Source of the DNA: CAJFUR01 sp904420575
Lineage (GTDB): Bacteria; Actinomycetota; Coriobacteriia; Coriobacteriales; Eggerthellaceae
Length of the DNA stretch: 64,000 nt
Assembly: GCA_965119745.1 (NCBI GenBank)
Contig: OZ221973.1
Coordinates: forward strand, 744,001-808,000
Direction of reading: 5' to 3'
The position numbers and the translations under genes are program-made. Position 1 is the stretch's first letter. The number at the start of each line of letters is the position of its first letter. Shown here one piece after another: positions 27,791-39,145 of this stretch. Below the pieces are notes generated by a model that saw only the letters and a list, made by a program, of their open reading frames with translations, made no database searches and had not been told where the DNA came from.

Positions 27791-27798
27791 GGGCACTG

Positions 27799-27804
27799 AT
27801 TATA
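27799..27804 (-). promoter_or_regulatory. -10 box of LuxR regulator, leaderless start
   Basis: A perfect TATAAT on the minus strand ends 8 nt before the ATG at 27790, so transcription would begin at or next to the start codon. No good -35 was found. Confidence 0.55.
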
Positions 27805-27918
27805 ACCTGTTCGCTCTCCTTTCGATATGCTCGTTCGAAAGGAAGCCCACCTTGCCGCCCATCGCCTGGGGCGCGGCGCCATGAAGGGTGCGCAGGGGCT
27901 CGGCCGTCCTTCCCTCTG

Positions 27919-28803
27919 CTACGAAGCGACAAGCCAGGCTTTGGCCTTGACGGCGGCCGGCACCAGCAGCACGGAACCTACGGCAAGCAGCACCGCGTCG
28001 GCCACGCTTCCGGTCAGATAAGTGGCAGGAAGATACCCTGAAGCCAGGAACAACGGCCCTTCCGACAAGGCGTTGAACGCGGCATGCAGACCACAGGCAA
28101 GCCACAGGTTGTGCGAACGTGCGAACACGCCTGCCATCACGAAGCCGAACAGGGCTGCCTGCACCGGCTTGAGGACCACCTGCGCCAGCACCACGGCATC
28201 GGACGGCACGGCGGGCGAACCTCCCGACACGTGCAGCACGCCGAACACGCCTGCGGACACGGCGGCTGCCCAAAGCAAGGGGTTCGCGCGGCCGGACGCT
28301 TCGAACGCGCACGCGAAGCCGCGGAACATGACGCCGCGGAACAGCGCTTCCTCGAACAGCCCCGTTACAAGGCACAGGGATGCGAATGGCACCAGCTGGC
28401 GGGCAACCGCAGCGGCTGCTGCGCTTCCCTGCCCTCCCACACCCGGCGAAAGGAAGGGGCCGGCGCCCGTGCCGCCAGCAGCACCCGGCGCGATCGGCGC
28501 CGCCACATCGAAGACGCCAGACGCAAGAAGGGAACCCGCACCTACCGCGCAAGCCACGGCCACCAGCCAAACGCACAGGCGCGCGACGCTTTGCCCGGAG
28601 CGCGGCCGCAACGCCGCAGGGTCGCCGACGGCCAGCAGCGCGATCGCGCAGAGTGCGCCGGCGCCCGTGCGCGCGACGTCGGCGGCCATGCCGCTTCCGG
28701 GAACCAGGTTATAGCAGGCGAACGACAGGAAGCAGGCGACGACGACGTACCCGATGGGCGCGCGTTCGGCCACGGAGCGCGGGGTTGCTGTCGACGGTTT
28801 CAT
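27919..28803 (-). CDS. CPBP-family intramembrane glutamic protease
   Basis: A 294-residue multi-span membrane protein with the CPBP (Rce1/CAAX-protease and bacteriocin-processing) motifs: EEALFR (motif 1, catalytic Glu pair and Arg, near residue 150), FGVLH (motif 2) and HAAFN (motif 3). Such proteins cleave or modify membrane substrates; many act in peptide maturation or self-immunity, but no substrate gene is nearby. It is divergent from the TraX-like gene; the -10 boxes of the two overlap. No ribosome-binding site precedes the ATG, which lies 6 nt after a TATACT, so a leaderless transcript is likely. Confidence 0.85.
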   Translation of the reverse strand: MKPSTATPRSVAERAPIGYVVVACFLSFACYNLVPGSGMAADVARTGAGALCAIALLAVGDPAALRPRSGQSVARLCVWLVAVACAVGAGSLLASGVFDVAAPIAPGAAGGTGAGPFLSPGVGGQGSAAAAAVARQLVPFASLCLVTGLFEEALFRGVMFRGFACAFEASGRANPLLWAAAVSAGVFGVLHVSGGSPAVPSDAVVLAQVVLKPVQAALFGFVMAGVFARSHNLWLACGLHAAFNALSEGPLFLASGYLPATYLTGSVADAVLLAVGSVLLVPAAVKAKAWLVAS

Positions 28804-28809
28804 GATTGC

Positions 28810-28817
28810 AGTATAAT
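28810..28817. promoter_or_regulatory. Overlapping divergent -10 boxes
   Basis: Plus strand TATAAT (28812-28817) serves the TraX-like gene; minus strand TATACT (28815-28810) serves the CPBP gene. They share four base pairs, so polymerase can occupy only one at a time. Confidence 0.5.
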
Positions 28818-28853
28818 CGATGGCTCAACCGGCAACCACGGCAAGGACCACGC

Positions 28854-29609
28854 ATGGCAGCAGGCAACGGACGGAACAGCGACACGGCATCGGCGAAGGG
28901 CCTTTCGTCGTTCGTGCTCAAGGTGGTGGCCATCATGGGCATGACGTGCAACCATGCCGCCTACGTGTTCGCCGGCCATCTTCCCTTCGTGGGGGAATGC
29001 GTGCTGTTCGCCGTGGGAGGCGTCACGTTCCCCGTGATGGCGTACCTGCTGGTGGAAGGATACCGCCACACCTCGAATGTGAAGCGCTACGCTCTGCGCC
29101 TGGCGGCGTTCGCGGCCGTGTCGCAGATTCCTTATGCACTGTATCTCGCGTCGAATGCGAACGTGTTGTTCACGTTGCTCATCGGGTTGGGACTTCTCTA
29201 CCTGGACGACCACGCGTCCAGCCGCGCGTGGTACGGGTCGGGCGTGGTGGCGGGCACGCTCGTCAGCCTCGTCTGCGACTGGGGTTTTTTGGGCATCGTC
29301 ATGATCGTGCTGTTCAAATACCTGCAAGACCAGGACGGTCGTCAGGGGCGTGCGTCTTTGGGAGCCGTTGCCCTGCCGGTTCTGGTGGCCGTCGTCTCGC
29401 TGAGCGTCCCGGCTTTGGGCGAGGTGGCGCTATCCGGCCTTCCCGCGCTGCCCGCCTTGCTGTATCCCCTGGTTGGCTGCTCGGCATCCATTCCCCTGCT
29501 GGCCGCCTACAACGGGCGGCGGGGCAAGCCGATGAAGTGGTTCTTCTACGCGTACTACCCACTTCACATAGCCGTGCTGGGCATTGCCGCCCAGCTGTTG
29601 TTTCCTTAG
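28854..29609 (+). CDS. TraX-like membrane protein (251 aa)
   Basis: A polytopic membrane protein with about eight hydrophobic helices. It has the TraX family pattern: KVVAIMGMTCNHAAYVF at the N-terminus, a FPVMAYLLVEGYRHT segment, and a C-terminal KPMKWFFYAYYPLHIAVLG. F-plasmid TraX acetylates pilin, while chromosomal homologues are uncharacterised and probably acyltransferase-like. The start at 28854 has AAGGA 6 nt upstream. It is divergent from the CPBP protease, which may or may not be functionally linked. Confidence 0.85.
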   Translation: MAAGNGRNSDTASAKGLSSFVLKVVAIMGMTCNHAAYVFAGHLPFVGECVLFAVGGVTFPVMAYLLVEGYRHTSNVKRYALRLAAFAAVSQIPYALYLASNANVLFTLLIGLGLLYLDDHASSRAWYGSGVVAGTLVSLVCDWGFLGIVMIVLFKYLQDQDGRQGRASLGAVALPVLVAVVSLSVPALGEVALSGLPALPALLYPLVGCSASIPLLAAYNGRRGKPMKWFFYAYYPLHIAVLGIAAQLLFP

Positions 29610-29751
29610 CGAGCCGCGGCTCCGGACGGCACGGCCGCAGAGCGAGGACGCAAGCGCCCCGATGCGAACAGGCCCGCTGAGGCACGTGTTGCCGTGCCCG
29701 CAGGACGTTGCCGCTCGACCGGCGGCACGCGCACTTCTACGCCTTCTAACG

Positions 29752-30252
29752 TTACTCCTCGAAGTCTTCGGGCGCCAGTTCCTCCAAGAACGTGCGAAAC
29801 TCCTCGAGCTCATCTTCCTCGTCCGGAGCCTTCTTGAACAGGTACGGGAATGAAGCCCGTTCCAGCACGTTGTCCTCGATGTAGATGGGGGCTTCCTGAC
29901 GCACGGCCAGCGAAAGCGCGTCGGACGGTCGGGCGTCCAGTTCGATGAGGCGCCCCCCTTGGCGCAGCGCCAGGCGGGCGAAGAACGTCGGGCCCTTCAC
30001 GTCGTTGATGACCACGTGGTCGACACGGGCGTCCAAGTTCGTGAGCGCATCGAGAAACAGGTCATGCGTCATGGGACGGGTGAAGCGCGCCTTTTCGAGC
30101 GCGACGCCCATCTGCGCCGCTTCGGCTGCGCCGATCCAGATGGGCACGACGCGCGACTTGCCGTTCTGCGTCTCTTCGACAGGCTGCAGCACGATGATGG
30201 AAGGCGCAGGCGCGGCCGTCACTATGAGGGTTTGAATGCGGACAGGGATCAT
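29752..30252 (-). CDS. Bifunctional nuclease (BFN/DUF151) family protein
   Basis: A 166-residue protein of the BFN domain family: RVVPIWIGAAEAAQMGVALE, PMTHDLFLDAL and ARPSDALSLAVRQEAPIYI are the conserved blocks. The C-terminal 30 residues are acidic (EEDELEEF...). Members occur in many actinobacteria; nuclease activity was reported for plant homologues, but the bacterial role is unclear. The start at 30252 has AAGGAG 5 nt upstream; 17 codons further up lack similarity. It stands alone before tRNA-Ile, pointing the other way. Confidence 0.9.
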   Translation of the reverse strand: MIPVRIQTLIVTAAPAPSIIVLQPVEETQNGKSRVVPIWIGAAEAAQMGVALEKARFTRPMTHDLFLDALTNLDARVDHVVINDVKGPTFFARLALRQGGRLIELDARPSDALSLAVRQEAPIYIEDNVLERASFPYLFKKAPDEEDELEEFRTFLEELAPEDFEE

Positions 30253-30399
30253 CGGCGCTCCTTCGTTGCAGGATGGCAGAGACGCTTCACAGCAAGCTCC
30301 CAACCGTGGTTGCGGAGCATCTTCGAGCTCGCAAGGTCCTATTCTTGCATCGTCCCTCGCGTTTTCTTGCCGTTGACCATGGTATCAGAAAAAAATCAC

Positions 30400-30427
30400 T
30401 TGACCTCATGGCACCTGCTGGTATATG
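30400..30427 (+). promoter_or_regulatory. Promoter of tRNA-Ile
   Basis: TTGACC (30400-30405), 16-nt spacer, TATATG (30422-30427), ending 20 nt before the tRNA. Confidence 0.55.
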
Positions 30428-30447
30428 GTGTTCAGGCACTTTTTTGT

Positions 30448-30524
<77 letters not shown>

Positions 30525-30536
30525 CTACTTTGCGAT

Positions 30537-30576
30537 AAACGCTCCACCGTGAGCCGAGTTTGCCGGTGGAGCGTTT
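30537..30576 (+). terminator. Terminator after tRNA-Ile
   Basis: AAACGCTCCACCG (30537-30549) pairs with CGGTGGAGCGTTT (30564-30576), 13-bp stem, followed by an AT-rich stretch. It can act in both directions. Confidence 0.75.
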
Positions 30577-30687
30577 ATTATATTCCGAAGCGTTCGCACC
30601 TTCGCAGGTTCCCGTCAGACGGAAGCCATCAGTAAGAAGGATGCAGCGAAACGGTGAACAGCGGAGGAAGTGCGACGAATGAGCGAT

Positions 30688-30763
30688 GGGGCATTAGCTC
30701 AGCTGGGAGAGCGCGGGCTTTGCAAGCCTGAGGTCAGGGGTTCGATCCCCCTATGCTCCACCA
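30688..30763 (+). tRNA. tRNA-Ala (TGC)
   Basis: The acceptor GGGGCAT pairs with ATGCTCC, including the alanine identity G3-U70 pair. The loop TTTGCAA gives TGC (UGC). CCA is encoded (30761-30763). Confidence 0.97.
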
Positions 30764-30772
30764 AGAATCCCG

Positions 30773-30799
30773 ACGGGTCCTCTTCCGAGGACCCGTTTT
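30773..30799 (+). terminator. Intrinsic terminator after tRNA-Ala
   Basis: ACGGGTCCTC (30773-30782) pairs with GAGGACCCGT (30787-30796), followed by TTT. Confidence 0.85.
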
Positions 30800-31025
30800 C
30801 GTTGCGTTCCACTTCGAGATGCCGGGTTAGGTCTCAAAAAGCGTGTCATCGCCCCCCCCATTCCCGCGTACCACCCATACGGCGACCGGTGGTACACCAC
30901 CTCCGTCCCCGCGTACCACTCTGCGGTCGTTGCCGCCCCGAAGGCGCCGAGGCGCTGTCGCGTCCCTTTCCCTCGCTTGTCCGCCAAAACCGGCCGGCTT
31001 GGACTCGACTTGCCTGCGGTCACGT

Positions 31026-32792
31026 TCAGGCAGGCTCGTGCGACATGCCTTCGCCGAGGGCGCGGTCTGCCCGGCGGCGCCAGCCTCCCCGGGCGAAGGT
31101 AGCCAGCAAGAACCCGGCACGCAGCCACTCGTCCACGCACATGGCGATCCACATGCCCACCAACCCCCATCCCAAGCCAATGCCCAACAAGTAGCCGCCC
31201 GCCACGGCGAACAGCCACGAAGAGAACACGTTCACCGTCACCGGCGTGCGCACGTCGCCCAACGCGATGAGCACCTTCACCATGACGATGTTGAGCGCGC
31301 GGCCGATGCCGAGGAATATCTCAACGAACAGAATCTGCTTGCCGAGCGCCAGCACCACGGGGTCGGTCGTCAAAAGGCCCAGGATCACGTCCGAATTCGC
31401 CCAGATGAACGTCGATGCAACCGTCGTAAGAACGATGGCTATAAGGTCGGTGGCCCATACGCGGCGCGCGATGACGTCCAGCTTCCCGGCACCGAACAGA
31501 TAGCCGAGCACGATCTGCGTGGCCTGAGACAGCGCGATCGAGTAAAGGTAGGCCAATCCTGCAATGAGAGAACAGTACACTTTCACCGTGACCACCGTGG
31601 TGCCCAGCACGTTGATAAACGACAGGATGACGATCTGCGCGATGTCGTAGTTCATCTGCTCGCCTGAAGACGGGATGCCCACGCCAAGCATCTTCTTGAG
31701 CGTGGCCCAAGGGAAGGGCCAGAGGTGGCGCAGACGCAGACGCACGTCGGTGCGACGAAGAAGCAGCCAGGCCGCCAACCCCAATCCCATGACGCGCGCC
31801 ACGACGTTCGCCAAGGCCGCCGACTCCACCGCCGTTTCCGGCGTGGTCGCCCACATCTGCATGAGCAGCGCCGAGACCCCGATGTTGACGACGTTCATCA
31901 GCAGACTTGCCGCCATCACGCTTCCCACGCGCGCATAGGCGCGCAAAAGCGCCGTAAGCGCGAAGAACGCGCCCTGCGCCACCGTGGTGGCGCCGACAAC
32001 GAGTAAAAAAGCGCCGGCCAACCCCCGGATGGCCGAATCCACGTTCAGAAGGGCGAAAAGCTGCGGCCAGAAGGCGAACAGCACGGCGGTCATGACGCCC
32101 GCAAGCGTCACGTTCACCACCAACGCCATCGTCGCGATCTCTGACACGCTGCGCTGGGCGTTCTTCTTCCCCACCACACGCGTGATGAGCACCGTGGAGG
32201 CCGTGCCCATGGCGGAAAGAGCAATGGTGATGATGTTGAGTATCTGCAGCGCGTTTCCCACGGCAGCCGCCGGGTCAGTGCCGAAAGGCGACAGCATGAC
32301 CTGGTTCACGTTGCCTACCATGATCTGCATGAACAGCTCTATGAACAAGGGGATCGAGAGCTTGAACACGTCGCCGGTGGATGTGTTGTCGGCAGGCGAC
32401 CCACACCGGGCCCGCTTCTGTGCCGCACGCGTGGCGCGGTCGGTGGTGACGGCCGCCCAACCGGTTTTCGCGGCAGCGCCCGCGCGGGCGACTACCGGGG
32501 CACACCGCTTCCTCATCGCGTGGGCAGAGGTTGTCAAGGCCGCGAAGGCTTGCGTGGCAGGCGATGCATCTCCTGTTGAGGGGACTCGCGCGGGGCCGGC
32601 CATGCGAGGACGGACGGCAGCGCGAGGACGGGCGATCGCGCGCGGGCGAAGATCGACGCCCGGGCAGGGGGTTGCAGTTTCGCAGGCGATGTGGTGGCGC
32701 GCGACGGCAGGCTGCACCACAGTGGCGCGTCGGCGTGCGCCGACGGCGCGCGGACGGACAGCGCCGACAGGCTTTCTTGGTTCGTTGCGCAT
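31026..32792 (-). CDS. MATE-family multidrug/sodium antiporter with long N-terminal extension
   Basis: The MATE body, about residues 138-570, has twelve hydrophobic helices with typical features such as DVFKLSIPLFIELFMQIMVGNVNQVMLS at helix 1 and IPSSGEQMNYDIAQIVILS at helix 7. It exports organic cations in exchange for Na+ or H+. The protein is 588 residues, while MATE proteins are usually about 450: the first roughly 135 residues are rich in Arg, Ala and Pro (RPRAVGARRRATVV...) with no domain recognised. The start at 32792 has GAAGGAAG upstream, and the frame and ribosome-binding site support translation of the extension, though a later start near the membrane part is possible. A repeat-rich region of 700 nt lies upstream. 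Confidence 0.85.
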   Translation of the reverse strand: MRNEPRKPVGAVRPRAVGARRRATVVQPAVARHHIACETATPCPGVDLRPRAIARPRAAVRPRMAGPARVPSTGDASPATQAFAALTTSAHAMRKRCAPVVARAGAAAKTGWAAVTTDRATRAAQKRARCGSPADNTSTGDVFKLSIPLFIELFMQIMVGNVNQVMLSPFGTDPAAAVGNALQILNIITIALSAMGTASTVLITRVVGKKNAQRSVSEIATMALVVNVTLAGVMTAVLFAFWPQLFALLNVDSAIRGLAGAFLLVVGATTVAQGAFFALTALLRAYARVGSVMAASLLMNVVNIGVSALLMQMWATTPETAVESAALANVVARVMGLGLAAWLLLRRTDVRLRLRHLWPFPWATLKKMLGVGIPSSGEQMNYDIAQIVILSFINVLGTTVVTVKVYCSLIAGLAYLYSIALSQATQIVLGYLFGAGKLDVIARRVWATDLIAIVLTTVASTFIWANSDVILGLLTTDPVVLALGKQILFVEIFLGIGRALNIVMVKVLIALGDVRTPVTVNVFSSWLFAVAGGYLLGIGLGWGLVGMWIAMCVDEWLRAGFLLATFARGGWRRRADRALGEGMSHEPA

Positions 32793-33077
32793 ATGCTCGG
32801 CTTCCTTCTCCCCGACCTCGTACGGAAAGGTCGTTCGTTCGCATGACTGTTTGGAAGCGTGCAGTATACGGCACGGCAACAAGGCCGGCCCGCGCACGCG
32901 GTGGCCTTACATACTATTCTCATTCATGAGTAATTTAATGGGTTTTCCAGAAGCGCTTACGCTTCCGAACCGTAGAGGGGTGGCGAGCTTTCGGAAGGGC
33001 TGCGCCTGGGCCGGCGGGCATATGCTTCTTGCTCGCTCTTCGTCGCGCTTCGCAGTTAGCGTTCTTGTCGGCCGGCC
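32793..33077. other. Upstream region of MATE gene, no gene seen
   Basis: An AT-rich patch at 32908-32945 carries a candidate minus-strand -10 (TAGTAT, about 32911-32917), and GAAGCG/CGCTTC form a small hairpin near 32950-32965. No coding frame is supported. Confidence 0.4.
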
Positions 33078-33097
33078 TATCGGGGATATTCCCGATA
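33078..33097. promoter_or_regulatory. 20-bp near-perfect palindrome, operator-like
   Basis: TATCGGG (33078-33084) and CCCGATA (33091-33097) flank GATATT; only one pair mismatches. The size suits a dimeric repressor such as TetR or MarR; the nearest downstream gene is the MATE exporter, about 290 nt away. Confidence 0.4.
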
Positions 33098-33137
33098 CTA
33101 TTTTCGACAGCCGGTCTCGCCGGCGACCTTCTTCAGG

Positions 33138-33305
33138 TGGCACGGCTGACCGTTATGGCACGGTTTTCGACGGTTTTACGCAGCTTTTCGAGGCGCCGAA
33201 CCATAAAACACCAGGTCACGGAAAACCAAACTCGTTGCGAGGAGCAGAAATCGTGCCATAACGGTCAGCCGTGCCATTTTTGTGCCATAACGGTCATCCT
33301 TGCCA
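33138..33305. repeat. Three copies of a 25-bp repeat, one inverted
   Basis: Copy A (33138-33162) is the exact reverse complement of copy B (33252-33276); copy C (33282-33305) is a slightly altered direct copy starting 30 nt after B. The shared core is GTGCCATAACGGTCA. A and B could pair into a long hairpin with an 89-nt loop. No gene lies within. Confidence 0.8.
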
Positions 33306-33458
33306 TGACACAGGCTGCGAAACCACCAAAGGGAAGCGGGTGCGCACTAGAGGAGATGCGTTTCGCCCTACCTAGCATGCGAATCGACCGTGGCCCCGAG
33401 GCGCGGACGCGGAATGCCCGAATCGCGACGCGGCCCCACAACCTGCAGCATGCAGCAC

Positions 33459-33490
33459 GCACGCCGCGCGCCCAGGGGCGCGCGGCGTGC
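33459..33490 (-). terminator. GC hairpin just after gyrA, no T-tract
   Basis: A 14-bp perfect stem (33459-33472 with 33477-33490) and 4-nt loop lies 5 nt past the gyrA stop. No T-tract follows. Confidence 0.6.
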
Positions 33491-33495
33491 TTATC

Positions 33496-36285
<2,790 letters not shown>

Positions 36286-36294
36286 TTGTCTCCC

Positions 36295-38256
36295 TTAGAT
36301 ATCGAGAAAACGCACGTCGCGGGCATGCTTCTGAATGAATTCCTTGCGCGGCTCCACCAAATCGCCCATGAGCTCGCTCACGACGCGCTCGGCTTCGGCG
36401 GCGTCGTCGATGTTCACCTGCAGAAGCGTGCGCGTCTCGGGCTCCATCGTGGTCTCCCACAACTGCTCCGGATCCATCTCGCCGAGGCCCTTGTAGCGCT
36501 GCACGTCGAACTTGTTGGGGTCGTCGTATTCGGCCAGCGTGGCGGAAAGCGCCTTCTCGTCGTAGATGTAACGCTCGATCTTGGGGCTGCGCGAGTTCTT
36601 CTTCTTCAGGCCGAAGATGGGCGGCTGCGCGATGTAGATGTATCCGCGCGTGATGAGCTCCGGCATGTAGCGGTAGAAGAACGTGAGCAACAGGCAGCGG
36701 ATGTGCGCGCCGTCGACGTCGGCGTCCGTCATGATGACGATGCGCTGGTAGCGCGCCTGGTCGGCATCGAAGTCGTCGCCGATGTTCGTGCCGATGGCCG
36801 TGATGAGCGAGCTGATGGTGTCCGACGACAGCGAGCGGTGCAAGCCCGCACGCTCCACGTTGAGAATCTTGCCGCGCAGCGGCAGGATGGCCTGGTACTT
36901 GCGGTCGCGGGCCTGTTTGGCCGAGCCACCTGCCGAGTCGCCCTCTACGATGAACAGTTCGGACTCGGCTGGGTTCTTGCTGGAACAGTCGGCCAGCTTG
37001 CCCGGCAGCGCGAAGGAGTCCAGCACACCCTTGCGGCGCGTCATCTCGCGGGCCTTGCGCGCGGCCTCGCGGGCCTTGAGCGCCTGAGTCGCCTTGTCGA
37101 TGATGCGCTTGGCTGGCTTGGGATTCTCTTCCAGGTATTCGGCCAGGCCCTGGGTCACGGCGGTCTGCACGAGCGCGCGGATCTCGGTGTTGCCCAGCTT
37201 CGTCTTCGTCTGGCCTTCGAACTGCGGGTCGTGCAGCTTCACGGAAATGATGGCCGCCAGTCCTTCGCGCGTGTCGTCGCCGGAAAGGTTCGCGTCTTTT
37301 TCCTTGAGGATGCCCTTGCTGCGCGCGTAGTCGTTGATGGTACGCGTGACGGCCTGTTTGAAGCCGTCCAGATGCGTGCCGCCTTCGTGCGTGTTGATGT
37401 TGTTGGCAAAGGCCATGACCGAGTTCGTGGAATACGACGTGGACCACTGCATGGACACTTCCACGGTGCCGTCGGCGTTCTCGGCCTCGAAGTAGATGGG
37501 CTTGTTGAGCGTTTCCTTGCCCTCGTTGAGGTACTTCACGAAGTCCACGATGCCGCCGGCGTACTGGAACACCTCGGTGCGCGGCTCGGGCGCGGCGTCG
37601 CTGACGGCGGCGCCGGGATTCGCGCGCTCGTCGTGCAGCACGATCTTCAGGCCTTTGTTCAGGAAGGCCATTTCGCGGAAACGGCTTGCCAAGGTGTCGT
37701 AGTCGAAGATGGTGGTCTCGGTGAATATTTCCGGATCAGGCCAGAACGTGGTCTTCGTGCCCGTGTTCTTGGCAGCGCCCACCCTCTCCAGCTTCTCGCA
37801 GGTCTTGCCGTGGTCGAATGCGATCTTGTATTCCGAGCCGTCGCGGCGCACGTTCACCTCGACGCGCGAGGAGAGCGCGTTCACCACCGATACGCCCACG
37901 CCGTGCAGGCCACCGGACACCTTGTATCCTTCGCCGCCGAACTTGCCGCCGGCGTGCAGGATGGTCAGAACTACCTCGACCGTGGGGATCTTCTCTTTAG
38001 GATGCTTGTCCACCGGGATGCCGCGGCCATTGTCGGAGACGGTGACGGAGTTGTCGGGATGGATCCATACCTCGATCTTGTCGCAATAGCCGGCAAGCGC
38101 CTCGTCGACGGAGTTGTCCACCACCTCGTACACCAGGTGGTGCAGGCCGCGCGGTCCGGTCGAGCCGATGTACATGCCGGGGCGCTTGCGCACCGCTTCC
38201 AACCCTTCGAGTACCTGGATGTCAGAACCATCGTAATGGTCGGGTTTGTTAGCCAC
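36295..38256 (-). CDS. gyrB: DNA gyrase subunit B
   Basis: A 653-residue ATPase subunit of gyrase. GHKL motifs: EVVDNSVDEALAGY, DNGRGIPVD and GGLHGVGVSVVNALS; the TOPRIM part has EGDSAGGSAKQARDRKYQAILPLRGKILN and DADVDGAHI. The GTG at 38256 is preferred over the ATG at 38262 because AAAAGGAG ends only 1 nt before that ATG but 7 nt before the GTG; the difference is two residues. gyrA follows after 9 nt. An extended -10 promoter lies about 185 nt upstream. Confidence 0.97.
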   Translation of the reverse strand: MANKPDHYDGSDIQVLEGLEAVRKRPGMYIGSTGPRGLHHLVYEVVDNSVDEALAGYCDKIEVWIHPDNSVTVSDNGRGIPVDKHPKEKIPTVEVVLTILHAGGKFGGEGYKVSGGLHGVGVSVVNALSSRVEVNVRRDGSEYKIAFDHGKTCEKLERVGAAKNTGTKTTFWPDPEIFTETTIFDYDTLASRFREMAFLNKGLKIVLHDERANPGAAVSDAAPEPRTEVFQYAGGIVDFVKYLNEGKETLNKPIYFEAENADGTVEVSMQWSTSYSTNSVMAFANNINTHEGGTHLDGFKQAVTRTINDYARSKGILKEKDANLSGDDTREGLAAIISVKLHDPQFEGQTKTKLGNTEIRALVQTAVTQGLAEYLEENPKPAKRIIDKATQALKAREAARKAREMTRRKGVLDSFALPGKLADCSSKNPAESELFIVEGDSAGGSAKQARDRKYQAILPLRGKILNVERAGLHRSLSSDTISSLITAIGTNIGDDFDADQARYQRIVIMTDADVDGAHIRCLLLTFFYRYMPELITRGYIYIAQPPIFGLKKKNSRSPKIERYIYDEKALSATLAEYDDPNKFDVQRYKGLGEMDPEQLWETTMEPETRTLLQVNIDDAAEAERVVSELMGDLVEPRKEFIQKHARDVRFLDI

Positions 38257-38440
38257 TGACATGCTCCTTTTATAGTACGTTGTCTGAAAGAGCGTCCGAA
38301 CGTCCTACGCCGAGACGCAAAGGAACGCGACCGTGCCGGGGCCTCCTACGGCCGTCGGGCGAAGCATTTTCCCGCTTCTTCCCTCGAGGAACTTCGCTTG
38401 CCCTGCCGTGTTTGCCACCCACCCGAACGCGAACCTAAAA

Positions 38441-38449
38441 ATTATACCA
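38441..38449 (-). promoter_or_regulatory. Extended -10 promoter of gyrB
   Basis: On the minus strand TGGTATAAT (38449-38441) is a perfect -10 with extended TGn. The -35 is poor, as usual for extended -10 promoters. It would give a leader of about 180 nt. Confidence 0.55.
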
Positions 38450-38530
38450 TAATGAACGACAATACCTATAAATTTCACAGCGTTTAAGGGTACGGAGAGG
38501 CTTTCTAAGCGGCGATCTTCAAGCCTTGCA

Positions 38531-39145
38531 TTAATTTTCCTCTGATTCTCCGTTTTCCGATGCTTTGCTGGCCATCATGGCCCTTTCGAGCGCACAGCGC
38601 ACCCGTTGGTCCTCCACTGTTCCTGCCGTATCGTGCACGGCTTCCTGTTGCGCATCCGTCAACGCCTTTGCCGGCCGAGGCGCAGGCGAGCCGCCCTGGC
38701 CGAAAGGCTGAAGAAAGACCTCTTCCTTCGCCCGGAACGGATGCTGGTTCTTCATGTCGCGGGTGGAGGGAACGATCTTGAAGAGCTCGACGTTCTCCCC
38801 TTGCTCGTTGAACTTCATCTTCAGCAACTCCTGGCGGTTGTCCAGCTCCGAGCGCACCATGCTGTCGTCCGCATAGACGACGAGCACCGTCCCCTCCACG
38901 GCGCGGCCGCGCGTCTCGCTGGCCGGACGGTCGAAGCGGCGGACGTCGCTGCCCTGCTCGCCCGAAAGCACGTAGACGGCGTTGGTGTGTTCAAGCACGA
39001 GCGGCGCGGCGTCCTTGAAAACGCACCGCACGGAAGTCTCCCAGAGATGGTGCACGGCGGCACGGCGAAGCGCACGGCCTGCAGACCCGTCGCTTTCTCC
39101 CAAGCGCGCCACCAGGTCGCCCAGGTTGTCGCCGATCCTCCTCAT
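38531..39145 (-). CDS. dciA: DUF721/DciA-like replication protein
   Basis: A 204-residue protein in the position of actinobacterial DUF721 (DciA) genes, between recF and gyrB. The N-terminal KH-like domain, about residues 1-105, includes VRCVFKDAAPLVLEHTNAVYVL and VLVVYADDSMVRSELDNRQELLKMKFN, the region typical of DUF721. The remainder is charged and low in structure. DciA is the helicase-loading partner of DnaB in bacteria without DnaC/DnaI, and dnaB is in this window. The start at ATG 39145 overlaps the recF stop (ATGA), so translation is coupled; five codons upstream are an alternative. Confidence 0.82.
   Translation of the reverse strand: MRRIGDNLGDLVARLGESDGSAGRALRRAAVHHLWETSVRCVFKDAAPLVLEHTNAVYVLSGEQGSDVRRFDRPASETRGRAVEGTVLVVYADDSMVRSELDNRQELLKMKFNEQGENVELFKIVPSTRDMKNQHPFRAKEEVFLQPFGQGGSPAPRPAKALTDAQQEAVHDTAGTVEDQRVRCALERAMMASKASENGESEEN

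Noticed and set aside
30751..31218. 155-codon minus-strand frame after tRNA-Ala
   Set aside because: It overlaps the MATE C-terminus in another frame and has no start context.
33138..33305. CRISPR array
   Set aside because: Only three copies, one inverted, with unequal spacing; no cas genes nearby.
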